A stretch of 64,000 nucleotides of DNA from Mesorhizobium sp. CU3. Its GTDB lineage: Bacteria; Pseudomonadota; Alphaproteobacteria; Rhizobiales; Rhizobiaceae. The translations under genes and the position numbers were made by a program. The stretch spans positions 248,001 to 312,000 of the forward strand of contig NZ_VFWX01000004.1 in NCBI RefSeq assembly GCF_006442965.1, read 5' to 3'. Shown in pieces: positions 42,816 through 54,101 of this stretch. Position 1 is the first letter of the stretch. Every line of letters begins with the position of its first letter. Under the pieces are notes generated by a model. It was given only the letters and a program-made list of their open reading frames with translations. It searched no databases and had not been told where the DNA came from.

Positions 42816-43704
42816 AACAGCCGAGCTGGCGCTTGAACTGATCGATCAGCCAGGCGGCCGCCGGCTTCGGGCTGCTATCGGTGCGATGCATGGCAAAGAG
42901 CGGCGAGCGCACCTCCCGGAAAACCTCGAGGTCGATTTCCACCAGCCTGCCGCTCGCCAGATCGTCGGCGATCAGCCAGCGCGGCAGCCCGCCCCAGCCC
43001 AGCCCCTCTCGCATCAGCGCATGCTTGGTGCGCACATCCGTCAGCCGCCAGGTGCGGTATGCAAAGACGCCGAAGTCGCGGCCCTTGGTGCGTTCGGACT
43101 GGTCGGTGACGACAAGCTGCGTGTGCTCGCGCGCGTCTTCGATCGCCACCGGCTTCGGCAGCAGCGCCAGCGGATGGCCGGGCGCCGCGGCCAGCACGAT
43201 CGACATGAAGCCGATGCGCTCGAGATGCACGTCGACCTCGCCCAGCAGGCCGCCGATGCCGAGATCGGCCTGGCCGCTGACGACATGGTCGGGGATGATG
43301 CCGAGGGTGCCGATATGCAGGCGCAGCATCACCGTCGGAAACTGTGCCTCGAATGCCTTCAGCACCCTGACCAGCACCTGCGAAGGCAGCGACGCATCGA
43401 CAGACAGCGCGACCTCGGCCTCCAGCCCCTGATGATGGCCGTCGACCCGCGCGCGCATATGCTGCAGCACGCTGACCATGCGCCGCGCGTCTTCCAGCAC
43501 CGCCTTGCCGACATCGGTGAGCTGCGGCTCGCGCACCCCTTCGCGCTCGAACAGCTTCAAGCCGAGCTGCGCCTCCAGATTGGCGATGCCGTAACTCACC
43601 ACCGACTGCGCCCGGTTCAGCTTGCGGCCGGCGGCCGAGAAGCTGCCAGTGTCGGCGACCGCCACCAGGATCTGAAGCTGGTCGAGGGTCGGGTTGGGCT
43701 GCAT
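42754..43704 (-). CDS. LysR-family regulator divergent from azoR
   Basis: The product has 316 residues. The HTH is [20 protein letters not shown] (19-38) and the effector domain has the usual PBP-like fold. It is divergent from azoR, with 114 bp between, so it probably controls that gene. A small inverted repeat (GTATA/TATAC, 43733-43747) in between fits a LysR box. Confidence 0.9.
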   Translation of the reverse strand: MQPNPTLDQLQILVAVADTGSFSAAGRKLNRAQSVVSYGIANLEAQLGLKLFEREGVREPQLTDVGKAVLEDARRMVSVLQHMRARVDGHHQGLEAEVALSVDASLPSQVLVRVLKAFEAQFPTVMLRLHIGTLGIIPDHVVSGQADLGIGGLLGEVDVHLERIGFMSIVLAAAPGHPLALLPKPVAIEDAREHTQLVVTDQSERTKGRDFGVFAYRTWRLTDVRTKHALMREGLGWGGLPRWLIADDLASGRLVEIDLEVFREVRSPLFAMHRTDSSPKPAAAWLIDQFKRQLGCFNEFEPGPALEEEPTRRSTP

Positions 43705-43732
43705 GGAGTGTTATCCGCTTTGTTGATGGATT

Positions 43733-43747
43733 GTATATAGATTATAC
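43733..43747. promoter_or_regulatory. Candidate LysR site between lysR and azoR
   Basis: GTATA and TATAC are 5-bp inverted arms separated by 5 bp, close to the T-N11-A form of LysR sites. It lies between divergent genes. Confidence 0.4.
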
Positions 43748-43818
43748 CAGTTTTCTGGATAGAGCGATGCCCCCATATCTGGCGGGACAATTCAATCCAA
43801 CCCCAAGGGGACACCGCT

Positions 43819-44448
43819 ATGTCTATTCTTCTCGTAACCTCCAGCCCGCGCGGCGCCGCTTCCCACTCGACCAGCGTCGCCACCGATCTTGCCCGCAAGC
43901 TGGTTGCCGCCGATCCGTCGAACACGCTCGTCGTGCGCGATCTGGTCGCCAACCCGCTGCCGCATATCGATCCCGACTATTCGACCGGCATCTACACACC
44001 GGCCGAGGCCCGCACCCCGCGTCAGGCCGAGGTCGTCGGCGTTTCGGATGCCGTGCTCGACGAGGTCTTCGCCGCCGACACGATCATCCTGGCCACCGGC
44101 TTCATCAACTTCAACATCTCCTCGACGCTGAAGTCCTGGGTCGACCATGTCGCCCGTTCCGGCAAGACCTTCTCCTATGGCGAAGGCGGCCCGAAGGGCC
44201 TCGTCAACGGCAAGAAGGTCTATATCGTGCTCGCTTCCGGCGGCATCTATTCGGAAGGCGCCGCGGTCCAGATGGACCACGCCGTACCTTACCTGCGCAG
44301 CGTGCTCGGCTTCCTCGGCATGACCGATGTCGAAGTCATCCGCGTCGAGGGTGTCGGCATGGGCGCTGACGCCATCACCGCTGCGCTTGCGAAGGCGACC
44401 GCCAAGGTCGACGCGATCGCCGCCAACCAAGCGGCAATCGCCGCGTAA
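43819..44448 (+). CDS. azoR: FMN-dependent NADH azoreductase
   Basis: The product has 209 residues with the AzoR flavodoxin-like fold: LVTSSPRGAASHSTSVA (5-21) binds FMN phosphate, FINFNISSTLKSWVDHVAR (95-113) and SGGIYS contact the flavin. It is a cytosolic quinone/azo reductase using NADH. It follows AAGGGG and is divergent from a LysR gene. A strong terminator follows at 44471. Confidence 0.9.
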   Translation: MSILLVTSSPRGAASHSTSVATDLARKLVAADPSNTLVVRDLVANPLPHIDPDYSTGIYTPAEARTPRQAEVVGVSDAVLDEVFAADTIILATGFINFNISSTLKSWVDHVARSGKTFSYGEGGPKGLVNGKKVYIVLASGGIYSEGAAVQMDHAVPYLRSVLGFLGMTDVEVIRVEGVGMGADAITAALAKATAKVDAIAANQAAIAA

Positions 44449-44470
44449 GTTCGGTTCGAAATTGAAAAAG

Positions 44471-44499
44471 GGCGGGTGCCGGCCGGCGCCCGCCTTTTT
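44471..44499 (+). terminator. Rho-independent terminator after azoR
   Basis: GGCGGGTGCCGG (44471-44482) pairs with CCGGCGCCCGCC (44483-44494), with one G-U type pair, followed by TTTTT. The stem is nearly loopless as written, so a few inner bases will form the loop. Confidence 0.85.
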
Positions 44500-44643
44500 G
44501 CATGTTCGGCTACGCGGAGATCCGGAAAACGCGATGCCGGTCTGGAATGACTTTTTCTTCCCCCTGGTGCTGACCGGCGCCGGCAATTTGACGAAACTGA
44601 CATTAAGTGGGCGGTCAAATTGCGGAAAAAGGTCGAGGCATCA

Positions 44644-45576
44644 GTGGCGAACCAGAACAAGATCATCATCACCTGCGCCGTAACCGGCTCGATCCACACC
44701 CCTTCGATGTCACCGCATCTGCCGGTGACGGCGGAAGAGATCGCCACCGCGGCCATCGAGGCGGCCGAGGCAGGCGCCGCGATCGTCCATCTTCACGCCC
44801 GCAATCCGGTCGACGGCCGCCCCGACCAGTCGACCGAGGCCTTCGCGCCTTTCCTGCAGGTCATCAAGCAGCGCTCCAACTGCGTGATCAACATCACCAC
44901 CGGCGGTGCCGCGACGATGAGCGTGGAAGAACGCGTCAGACCGGCCAAGGTGTTCGCGCCCGAGGTCGCCTCGCTCAATATGGGCTCAATGAACTTCGCC
45001 CTGTTCCCGATGCTGGAGCGCTTCAAGACCTTCGAGCATGACTGGGAAAGACCCTATCTCGAATCCTCGCGCGACCGCATCTTCCGCAACACATTCGGCG
45101 ATATCGAGCACATCTTGCGCACTTGCGCCGACAACGGCACGCGCTTCGAGATCGAGTGCTACGACATCGGCCATCTCTACACGCTGGCGCATTTCGTCGA
45201 GCGCGGCCTGGTGAAGGCGCCGTTCTTCGTCCAGAGCGTGTTCGGCATCCTCGGCGGCATCGGCACGCATCCAGAAGACGTCGCCCATATGAAGCGCACC
45301 GCCGACCGGCTGTTCGGCATCGACTATCACTGGTCGGTGCTGGGCGCCGGCCGCCACCAGTTGCCGATCGCCACGCAGGCGATCGCGCTCGGCGGCAATG
45401 TGCGGGTCGGCCTGGAGGATTCGCTGTGGATCGGCAAGGGCCAGCTTGCCCGCTCCAGCGCCGAACAGGTGACCAGGGTGCGCCAGATCATCGAAGGCCT
45501 CGGCGCCTCCATCGCCACACCCGACGAGGCGCGCCAGATCCTGCAGCTCAAGGGCGGCGACAAGGTCTCGTTCTGA
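44644..45576 (+). CDS. BKACE-family (DUF849) beta-keto acid cleavage enzyme
   Basis: The product has 310 residues from a GTG at 44644, preceded by GTCGAGG; TTG at 44620 is an alternative. The family's metal site VHLHARNP (near 47-54), INITTGG (79-85 region) and GAGRHQLPI are present. BKACE enzymes condense a beta-keto acid with acetyl-CoA, as in 3-keto-5-aminohexanoate cleavage (Kce) of lysine fermentation, but most members act on other keto acids. Substrate unknown. It is alone between azoR and a small convergent gene. Confidence 0.85.
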   Translation: MANQNKIIITCAVTGSIHTPSMSPHLPVTAEEIATAAIEAAEAGAAIVHLHARNPVDGRPDQSTEAFAPFLQVIKQRSNCVINITTGGAATMSVEERVRPAKVFAPEVASLNMGSMNFALFPMLERFKTFEHDWERPYLESSRDRIFRNTFGDIEHILRTCADNGTRFEIECYDIGHLYTLAHFVERGLVKAPFFVQSVFGILGGIGTHPEDVAHMKRTADRLFGIDYHWSVLGAGRHQLPIATQAIALGGNVRVGLEDSLWIGKGQLARSSAEQVTRVRQIIEGLGASIATPDEARQILQLKGGDKVSF

Positions 45577-45626
45577 TCGGGATAGAGAGCGTAGAGCCGG
45601 CTTGATCGGAAGCCGCCACGCGGCAG

Positions 45627-45923
45627 CTAGCCGAACATCCGCTCGCCCTGCTCGTCGACGAGCTGAATGCCTTTCTTGATCGAGATGTCGACGGCATCGT
45701 CGAGGCCGGCGAAACGATCGGCGCGGATAAAGCGGTGCTCCTTCATCACGCCGTCCACTTCCTTGGAGACGACGCCGCAGGTCTGGTACTGGCCCTCGGC
45801 CTTGTAGGGCGTGGCGCTGATCAGGAAGCCCTTGTGCTCAACCTGCTTGGCCGGCTTGGCAGCGCCGGCCTCCGTCGCCTCGCTGCTGCCGCCACCGCCG
45901 AAAAGCTTCTTCAGAAAAGACAT
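45627..45923 (-). CDS. HlyU-like small protein
   Basis: The product has 98 residues. It starts MSFLKKLFGGGG, then an Ala-rich linker, and a domain with KGFLISATPYKAEGQYQTCG and a stretch HRFIRADRF that matches the HlyU family (Pfam HlyU). HlyU is a regulator in Vibrio by name, but these alphaproteobacterial forms have no HTH and their function is not known. Confidence 0.78.
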   Translation of the reverse strand: MSFLKKLFGGGGSSEATEAGAAKPAKQVEHKGFLISATPYKAEGQYQTCGVVSKEVDGVMKEHRFIRADRFAGLDDAVDISIKKGIQLVDEQGERMFG

Positions 45924-45975
45924 TCTTCAAAACTCCTATTCACGCGGGCGCCGGTGGAATCACGGCATCCCCTGC

Positions 45976-46617
45976 TCACGCAGACTTTGTCTCAGCATGC
46001 GCGAATGCGCCGCCGTGTTCCAGTCCCTTGACGAAGACGCCGACCAGAAGCTCGACCTGCTGCCAGATCTCTTCGGCCTGGCGGCTGTCCGAATTCGCCA
46101 CATAGCCGCTGGTCACGATGCCATGCACGCTTGACCACAAGGTGCGGGCGGCAAGCGCACGGCGCTTGTCGTCGAGGCCGAAGTCGCCGGCCTTGAGCAC
46201 ACCGGCGACGATGTCGAACAATGCGTCGAGCAACGCGTCATAGGCATCGGGGCCCGGCCGCGTCGCGCGGCGGCGGTTGAAGGCAAGCACCGCCGGCCAG
46301 CTGCCCGGATGCGCCTCGACGAACTGCACATAGGCCGCCGCCATCGCCAGGATGCGATGCTGGACGTCGGTCACCCCTTGCCTTTCGAGATCGGCCATCG
46401 CCGCGAGGCCGGTCGCGCCGAGCCGGTCGAGCAGCCGCATGTTGACGGCGCGATGCACCTCGTCGAGATCGGCAAAGAGGTTATAGACCGATCCGACCGA
46501 GATGCCGGCCTGCTCGGCGATGGTGCGCGCTTTCAGGTTTCCGGCGCCACCCTCGTTGAGCAGCACTTCCGCAATGGCGAGGACCTTCTCGCTCATCTCT
46601 TCCTTGTCCAGCGCCAT
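45976..46617 (-). CDS. TetR-family regulator of the pspA-like unit
   Basis: The product has 213 residues. The HTH has LKARTIAEQAGISVGSVYNL (28-47), and the C-terminal part has the WHG-type ligand domain (TLWSSVHGIVTSGYV). It is divergent from the PspA-like gene, with three operator copies in the 175-bp gap, so it probably represses both. Confidence 0.9.
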   Translation of the reverse strand: MALDKEEMSEKVLAIAEVLLNEGGAGNLKARTIAEQAGISVGSVYNLFADLDEVHRAVNMRLLDRLGATGLAAMADLERQGVTDVQHRILAMAAAYVQFVEAHPGSWPAVLAFNRRRATRPGPDAYDALLDALFDIVAGVLKAGDFGLDDKRRALAARTLWSSVHGIVTSGYVANSDSRQAEEIWQQVELLVGVFVKGLEHGGAFAHAETKSA

Positions 46618-46702
46618 GCTCTTTCCCGTCGATCTGGCAGCGCCCGCGTGACCGGCCGCAATTCATCTCCATTCGCTTGCGTTTACCATGCCTGACGCTC
46701 TG

Positions 46703-46772
46703 TGAACAGCGTTCAAAATACCGCTTGAACAATGTTCATTTCCTGTTATGTTGATCTCGTGAACAACGTTCA
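46703..46772. promoter_or_regulatory. Three TGAAC-N3-GTTCA operators
   Basis: TGAACAGCGTTCA (46703-46715), TGAACAATGTTCA (46726-46738) and TGAACAACGTTCA (46760-46772) are inverted repeats of the same 13-bp form. They lie between divergent tetR and pspA-like genes, 23 and 34 bp apart. The form fits a TetR dimer. Confidence 0.8.
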
Positions 46773-46792
46773 CATCAACAGGGAGAAGACAA

Positions 46793-47470
46793 ATGCTTAG
46801 CCTGATCAAGACATTGCTGGACGGCGCCAGCGCCCGGGCCGAGGACAATCTGAAGGACCGCTTCGCCATCGACCTTCTGGCGCAACGCATCCGCGACGCG
46901 GAGGCGAGCCTTGCCGCCGCCAAGCAGACGCTCGCCTCGCTGATCGTGCGCCAGCGCGCCGAGCAATCGAGCCTCGACCAGCTCGACCGCCGCATCGCCG
47001 ACCTGGAAACGCGTACGCTGAGCGCGCTTTCGGGCAACAACCAGACGCTGGCCGACGGCGGTGCCGCGGCAATCGCCGAGCTCGAGAACGAACGCGAGGT
47101 CCGCCGCGCCACGGTGAAGAGCCTCGGCGAAAAGACGCTGCGCATGCGGCTCTCCGTCGAGCAGGCGCATCGCCGCATCGTCGATCTCAACCAGGGCATG
47201 ATTTCGGCGCGGGCGATCGACGCCGAACGCAAGGCGCAGTCACGCCTCAACCGTTCGATCGGCCGCACCGCCAGCATCAACGAGGCGGAAGATCTGCTTG
47301 CCCGCATCAAGGCGAGCCCGGACCCGTTCGAGGAATCCGGCATTCTCGACGAGATCGACGGAGAGCTGCGCCATGAAGCGATCCGCGACCGCCTCGCCGA
47401 GGCAGGCCATGGACCGGCCACGAAGGTCCGCGCCGAGGATGTCCTCGCGCGGCTGAAATCCCTGAACTGA
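46793..47470 (+). CDS. PspA/IM30-family protein
   Basis: The product has 225 residues, nearly all helical: LLAQRIRDAEASLAAAKQTLASL (28-50) and long coiled-coil runs to about 190. No signal peptide or membrane segment. PspA/IM30 proteins bind and protect the inner membrane under envelope stress. The gene is 64 bp upstream of a YiaAB-like gene, likely one transcript controlled by the divergent TetR through the three operators. ATG follows GGGAGAAG. Confidence 0.85.
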   Translation: MLSLIKTLLDGASARAEDNLKDRFAIDLLAQRIRDAEASLAAAKQTLASLIVRQRAEQSSLDQLDRRIADLETRTLSALSGNNQTLADGGAAAIAELENEREVRRATVKSLGEKTLRMRLSVEQAHRRIVDLNQGMISARAIDAERKAQSRLNRSIGRTASINEAEDLLARIKASPDPFEESGILDEIDGELRHEAIRDRLAEAGHGPATKVRAEDVLARLKSLN

Positions 47471-47534
47471 ACCCCGCAATTTTTCGAAAACAGACCAAAT
47501 CCCCGAAACAGATCAAAATCCAAGGAGCAACACG

Positions 47535-47795
47535 ATGAACGGCAATCAGACCTACATCCTCTTCAATACGATCTCCGTCGGCGCCGCCTACTTCATGCTC
47601 GGCCTGTCGCTGTGGCTGGCCCCGGTCGACCTCTCCACCAAGGGCTACTGGGCGATGGGCGTGCTGCTGCTCACCGGCAGCCTGGTGAACCTGGTCAAGT
47701 ACCGCACCGACGAGCGCATCTCTGCCGAAACCACCGCCAAGATCGAGAAGGCACGCAACGAGAAGCTGATCAGCGAGTATGTCGGCAAGGATTGA
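47535..47795 (+). CDS. YiaA/YiaB-family inner membrane protein
   Basis: The product has 86 residues with two transmembrane helices and the YiaAB motif AYFMLGLSLWLAPVDLSTKG (18-37). The C-terminus is charged and helical. It follows the PspA-like gene and probably acts with it at the membrane. ATG follows AAGGAGC. Confidence 0.88.
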   Translation: MNGNQTYILFNTISVGAAYFMLGLSLWLAPVDLSTKGYWAMGVLLLTGSLVNLVKYRTDERISAETTAKIEKARNEKLISEYVGKD

Positions 47796-47826
47796 CCGCC
47801 CTTCCCGATTCCAACCGAACGAAACA

Positions 47827-47846
47827 AGCCCGGATCGCTCCGGGCT
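47827..47846 (+). terminator. Stem-loop after the YiaAB gene
   Basis: AGCCCGGA (47827-47834) pairs with TCCGGGCT (47839-47846), loop TCGC. The T-run after it is broken (CATTTCGTT), so it is a modest terminator. Confidence 0.6.
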
Positions 47847-47878
47847 CATTTCGTTGCTCTGAAGGTCTGCAGAAGGCG

Positions 47879-48550
47879 TCAGCGGCGAGCCAGCGCCTCG
47901 ATCGCCTCGGCGGCGTCTTCCAGGATGCTGATCGCCTCGGCCTGCTTGTCCTCCGGCGCGTCGGCGATGTCGCCGAGCGCGGCGCGCAGCCGATGACGTA
48001 GTCCGCGGAACTGGTCGCGCTTTTCCGAGCGGCCGCGGCGCCCCTCGTCCTTGTCGTCGCCCCAGCCGAACCATTCGCGCGCCGCCGCCATCTTGCGGCC
48101 GAAACGCTCGAGATGGTCGAGCACGCTGTCGATCATCTCGCGGTTTTCCTCCAGATGCGCCTTGCCGGCGTCGGTGATGGAAAACACCTTCTTGTTGCCT
48201 TCGCTGGACGACACGGCGTAGCCCGCCTCCTCCAGGAAGGTCAGTGTCGGATAGACCACGCCCGGGCTCGGGCTGTAGACGCCGCTGGTGCGCTCTTCCA
48301 ACGCCTTGATGATGTCGTAGCCGTGGCGCGGAGCATCGGCCAAAAGTGACAGCGTGATCAGCTTGAGATCGCCGTCGGCCAGCATGCGGCCGGCGCGGAA
48401 CATGTCGCCCGGGCCGCCGCGTCCACCGCCCCTGCCGCCATGGCCGAACGGCCCGAAGCCGCCGCCCCCTCTGCCACCGAATTTGCCGGCCATATGCATG
48501 AACATGCGCTCGCCGAAATGATTGTGTCTGCCGTGCATGATTTGCTCCAT
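47879..48550 (-). CDS. PadR-family transcriptional regulator
   Basis: The product has 223 residues. Gly- and His-rich N-terminal 50 residues (GGRGGGGFGPFGHGGRGGG near 24-42) precede the PadR winged helix (LSLLADAPRHGYDIIKALEE, SPGVVYPTLTFLEEAGYA) and a C-terminal helical part. PadR proteins respond to small molecules or metals; His/Gly-rich starts are found in some. Direct repeats of its likely binding site lie just upstream. Confidence 0.88.
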   Translation of the reverse strand: MEQIMHGRHNHFGERMFMHMAGKFGGRGGGGFGPFGHGGRGGGRGGPGDMFRAGRMLADGDLKLITLSLLADAPRHGYDIIKALEERTSGVYSPSPGVVYPTLTFLEEAGYAVSSSEGNKKVFSITDAGKAHLEENREMIDSVLDHLERFGRKMAAAREWFGWGDDKDEGRRGRSEKRDQFRGLRHRLRAALGDIADAPEDKQAEAISILEDAAEAIEALARR

Positions 48551-48552
48551 AG

Positions 48553-48614
48553 TTATATCTAACGATATATCTTACGTAAGCTCGGCCGCATCGAGAGTCA
48601 AGATATATCTTACG
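48553..48614. promoter_or_regulatory. Repeated sequence upstream of padR
   Basis: GATATATCTTACG occurs twice exactly (48564-48576 and 48602-48614), and TTATATCTAACG at 48553-48564 is a near copy. They lie upstream of the padR start and probably form operators for autoregulation. Confidence 0.6.
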
Positions 48615-48664
48615 ATGTATCGCGGATGATGCCAAGGAGCCCGTGCCCTGCCTCGAAGGTCAGG

Positions 48665-49051
48665 TTACCAATGCCCCTTGCGCCGGTTCCAGGCGTAGAG
48701 GAGATCGGCGAAGCGATCATAGGCAAAGCGCGTCAAAGGCAGCGAGATCGGGTTGCCGAACAGCGTCGCCAGCCAGCCCTCGCCCGGCGTCAGCCGCCAG
48801 ACCGCGACCGCGACATCGGCGCCGACCAGCAGCCGGCCTGTGGCATCGGTGGCATGCAGGCGGCGGCGGATGTGTTCCAGCGAAGCGCCGAAAGCGGCAA
48901 GCGCGTCAGGTTCGAAATTGATGTCGCGGAATTCGATGCGGCCGGCCTTGACCGCTTCGATCAGCCGCCGCTTCTGCCGGTTGATGCCGACATCGCAGAC
49001 CGGGCAGCGCGTGTTGTACCAGACGGTCAGCAGCGGCTTGGGCATGGTCAT
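48665..49051 (-). CDS. DCC-family (DUF393) thiol-disulfide protein
   Basis: The product has 128 residues from the ATG at 49051 (an in-frame start 30 bp upstream exists). WYNTRCPVCDVG carries the C-x2-C pair of the DCC family, though the usual Asp before it is Asn. The rest matches the DUF393 thioredoxin-like fold. It probably acts in cytosolic thiol redox chemistry; no partner is visible. Confidence 0.8.
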   Translation of the reverse strand: MTMPKPLLTVWYNTRCPVCDVGINRQKRRLIEAVKAGRIEFRDINFEPDALAAFGASLEHIRRRLHATDATGRLLVGADVAVAVWRLTPGEGWLATLFGNPISLPLTRFAYDRFADLLYAWNRRKGHW

Positions 49052-49113
49052 CACTATCGGCGACCGAATGCGGCGCCGCAATGTGACGCAAAGCCCGCGG
49101 CGCTTTCAGCGCT

Positions 49114-49407
49114 TCATCCGAGCGAGCTGATGATCTCGCGATAGGCAAATTCCGGAAAAGCCTTCAACGTGCGCGTCTTGACGCTGCCGCCGGAGGACAG
49201 CATGAGCGCAAAGCGCGCCAGCACAGCGTCGTCGGGCGCCTCGACAACCGCCACCATGTCGCACTCGCCCATGGTCAGATAGAACGCCTTGAACGACCCG
49301 CCCATGTCAGCGAGCTGCTTCTTGGCTGCGTCGAGACGCTTCGGCGACTCTCGAACATTCCTGGCGCCCTGCTCGGTCCAGTTGAGGAGCAAGATGTAAG
49401 TCGTCAT
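49114..49407 (-). CDS. GYD-domain small protein
   Basis: The product has 97 residues from the ATG at 49407, preceded by [26 protein letters not shown] and [20 protein letters not shown] fit the GYD domain, a ferredoxin-like fold of unknown function. It lies downstream of rpoD beyond its terminator, so it is transcribed separately. Confidence 0.82.
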   Translation of the reverse strand: MTTYILLLNWTEQGARNVRESPKRLDAAKKQLADMGGSFKAFYLTMGECDMVAVVEAPDDAVLARFALMLSSGGSVKTRTLKAFPEFAYREIISSLG

Positions 49408-49522
49408 GGCATTACCTCCCATCGGAGCAAGGTGGCCAGGGCATCCGGCCAACCGTCCGGAAATGCATTCGACGAGCGAGTATCCTACTGCCTGCCTCTC
49501 CCGGCAAGCGCGGGCGGAAACG

Positions 49523-49543
49523 AAAAAGGGCGCCGAAGCGCCC
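49523..49543 (-). terminator. Rho-independent terminator of rpoD
   Basis: On the minus strand GGGCGC and GCGCCC (49528-49543) form a stem with TTCG tetraloop and are followed by TTTTT (49523-49527). It lies 29 bp after the rpoD stop. Confidence 0.9.
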
Positions 49544-49571
49544 TCTCGACTTCCAATGATTGCGTTTCCGC

Positions 49572-51599
<2,028 letters not shown>

Positions 51600-52021
51600 T
51601 CTCTGTCGTCTCCTGGCGGCTCTACATCGAAGCCGCGTAAACTGCCGGACCGGTATGCCGGACGCATCCTCACCAGAACGCTTTTACCGGCCCCGCATCA
51701 TCTCTTCGTTTTGTGCGTGTCGTTGCCCCAAAATCGGTTTCCACTTTTGGGCGACATGCATTAAGTCCAGATTAACCCTGATATCTGGAGCAGGCGCTTT
51801 GCCTGTCCAGCCGTCACCGGTACCTCACATCGCTCAAATTTCCCGCCGACGTCGGGGCACGGTTAACGTTTCGAATCGTCCTGATTCCGCCAATCTGCCA
51901 GAAGGTCAAGCGCCTCTGGCATGATTCGCATGAAAAAAGCGAATCAATTACCCGACTTAGAGGCGTCGATTCGACGCGCTGCGCATTTCCACTTCACTTC
52001 CAATGGCTGGGTATCCGGCCC
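51600..52021. other. Intergenic stretch upstream of rpoD
   Basis: This 422-bp gap between dnaG and rpoD must hold the rpoD promoter. An inverted repeat TGATTCGC/GCGAATCA (51922-51946) with an A-rich loop lies near the dnaG side. No reading frame is supported, and promoter boxes could not be fixed with confidence. Confidence 0.5.
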
Positions 52022-53962
52022 CTAAACGCGGCCAACCCTGCCCGAGGAGACGCCGAACCCTTCGATCAGCGCTTCCGTTGCCTGCACATCGTTGAATTGC
52101 GCTTGAATCTCGACGAGATGCCGGAAGTTTTCGTCCGAAGGGTCTGCATCGAGCGCCGCCTGCGCCTGTTTCAGCTCCCTATGTAATGTGCGGGCGCTGC
52201 GCTGCAAGTGCAGCGCCTGGTTGAAGGCGTCCCGGGCATCGTCGAGCGCGGCGGTTTCCAGCGCCGGCCATTGCCGCGCGCGCTTGATCAGTTCCACCGC
52301 GCGCTCCCAGATGACGCCGCAGCCGGCCCGCTCGATGGTGGCGATCACCGCGCTACGCTCGTCGGCCGCGTCATGCGCCATCGCGTCGAGGATGGCGGCA
52401 TGCAGTTTCTTCAAATCGGAATTGGCCAGGTCGAGGAATTCGACATGGGCGAAATTCTCGTCGATCAGCGGCGGATGGTTGACGAGCGCGACGATGATCG
52501 TTGCCTCGCGCACCGACATCCCCTCGCCGCCGCGCTTGACCAGGGCCGACTGTCCGAGGCTTTCGGTGATGGCGATGCGGCCGCTTCCGGCCTTGGCGAA
52601 TTGTCCGCCGGGCGCAGGTGCCTTGCCCCGCTCGCCTGGCCGGCCGCCATCCTGACGGCCCTGCCGCGGACCACGTTGCGAACCGAAGAAGCCCTGCACC
52701 CGCTCGCGCATTTCCTGCTGGTATTCATAGCGCGTGCTTTCGTCGCGGATGCGGCTGGCGAGCTCGCGCAGCGTCTTTCCCAGTTCCGCCCGCCGCTCCG
52801 GCGTGTCGAAGACGCCGCCCGCCGTCTCGCGCATCCACAACAGGTCGACCAGCGGCCGCGCGTCCGCCAGTACGGCGCGGAAAGCCTCAGGTCCATCGGC
52901 CTTGACCAGATCGTCGGGATCCTTGCCTTCGGGCAGCAGCGCGAAGCTCGCCGAGCGCCCTGCCTGCACCGACGGCAGCGCGAGATCGGCGGCCCGCCAT
53001 GCCGCCTTCAGCCCGGCCTTGTCGCCGTCGAAACACAGCACCGGCTCCGGCGCCATGCGCCACAAAAGCTCGAGCTGGTTTTCGGTAAGCGCCGTGCCGA
53101 GCGGCGCGACGGCATTCTCGAAGCCGGCCTGCGCCAGCGCGATCACGTCCATATAGCCTTCGACGGCGATCACCGTGCCGCCTTTGGCCAGCGCCTTGCG
53201 GGCGCGCGCGAAATTGTAGAGCACGTTGCCCTTGTGGAAGAGCTCGGTGTCGGGCGAGTTCATGTATTTGGCTAAAGCGTCCGGCGCCAGCGCCCGGCCG
53301 CCGAAGGCAATGATCTTGCCACGCGAATCCGGGATCGGGAACATGATGCGGTCGCGGAACCAGTCATAGGAGACCGGGATGTCGTCGCCATGCCGCACCA
53401 GTCCGCAGGCCTCGATGTCGGCTTTCGGCACACCTTTTGCCGCAAGATGTTCCTTGAGCGCGTTGCGGCTGTCGGGCGCATAACCCAAGCGGAACGACTG
53501 CTGCGTCGCCGAGGTCAGCCCACGCTCCCTCAGATACGCGCGAGCCTTGGCACCTTCAGGCCCCTGCAGCCGCTCCTGGAAGAAGGCGGTCGCCATTTCC
53601 ATGACATCGGTCAGGCTGGCGCGTTCTTTCTCGCGCCGCTCCTCCCGCTCGTCGCGCACCGGCATCGGCACGCCGGCCATGTCGGCGATCTTCTCGACCG
53701 CTTCGGGAAAGCTTAATCCCTCGAGTTCGGTGAGGAACTTGAAATGGTCGCCGGAGACAGAGCAGCCGAAACAGTGGTAGCGGCCCTTCTTGTCCTCGCA
53801 GTGGAAGGACGGGCTCTTCTCGCCATGGAACGGGCAGCAGGCCCAATAGTCGCCGCGCGAGGTGTTGGTCTTCTTGCGGTCCCACGCGACGCGCTGACCG
53901 ATGACCGATGAAATCGGTACGCGGTCGCGTATCTCGTCGAGAAAGGCGGGCGGAAAGCGCAT
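52022..53962 (-). CDS. dnaG: DNA primase
   Basis: The product has 646 residues. The zinc ribbon Cys43, His46, Cys64, Cys67 (CPFHGEKS and CFGC) is followed by the primase core and the TOPRIM domain with VIAVEGYMDVIAL and a LCFDGDKAG stretch holding the acidic metal residues. The C-terminal helicase-binding part is preceded by a Gly/Arg-rich linker. It makes RNA primers at the replication fork. The start at 53962 has weak ribosome features, but the domain begins at once. Confidence 0.96.
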   Translation of the reverse strand: MRFPPAFLDEIRDRVPISSVIGQRVAWDRKKTNTSRGDYWACCPFHGEKSPSFHCEDKKGRYHCFGCSVSGDHFKFLTELEGLSFPEAVEKIADMAGVPMPVRDEREERREKERASLTDVMEMATAFFQERLQGPEGAKARAYLRERGLTSATQQSFRLGYAPDSRNALKEHLAAKGVPKADIEACGLVRHGDDIPVSYDWFRDRIMFPIPDSRGKIIAFGGRALAPDALAKYMNSPDTELFHKGNVLYNFARARKALAKGGTVIAVEGYMDVIALAQAGFENAVAPLGTALTENQLELLWRMAPEPVLCFDGDKAGLKAAWRAADLALPSVQAGRSASFALLPEGKDPDDLVKADGPEAFRAVLADARPLVDLLWMRETAGGVFDTPERRAELGKTLRELASRIRDESTRYEYQQEMRERVQGFFGSQRGPRQGRQDGGRPGERGKAPAPGGQFAKAGSGRIAITESLGQSALVKRGGEGMSVREATIIVALVNHPPLIDENFAHVEFLDLANSDLKKLHAAILDAMAHDAADERSAVIATIERAGCGVIWERAVELIKRARQWPALETAALDDARDAFNQALHLQRSARTLHRELKQAQAALDADPSDENFRHLVEIQAQFNDVQATEALIEGFGVSSGRVGRV

Positions 53963-54046
53963 CGGAACACTCTTTTGTCTCCCATATAATCACGCTGGCG
54001 AAATCCGACGACTCCCAATGCGGACCGTACCCGGTTTCCACAGGGC

Positions 54047-54079
54047 AAAAAGAAGGCGGCCCGTGAGCCGCCTTCTTTT
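54047..54079 (-). terminator. Rho-independent terminator between RcnB-like gene and dnaG
   Basis: AAAAGAAGGCGGC (54048-54060) pairs with GCCGCCTTCTTTT (54067-54079) over a 6-nt loop. Both flanks have A/T runs, so it can work in both directions; it ends the RcnB-like gene on the minus strand. Confidence 0.88.
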
Positions 54080-54101
54080 GGTTTGAGATTTTGTCGCCGG
54101 A

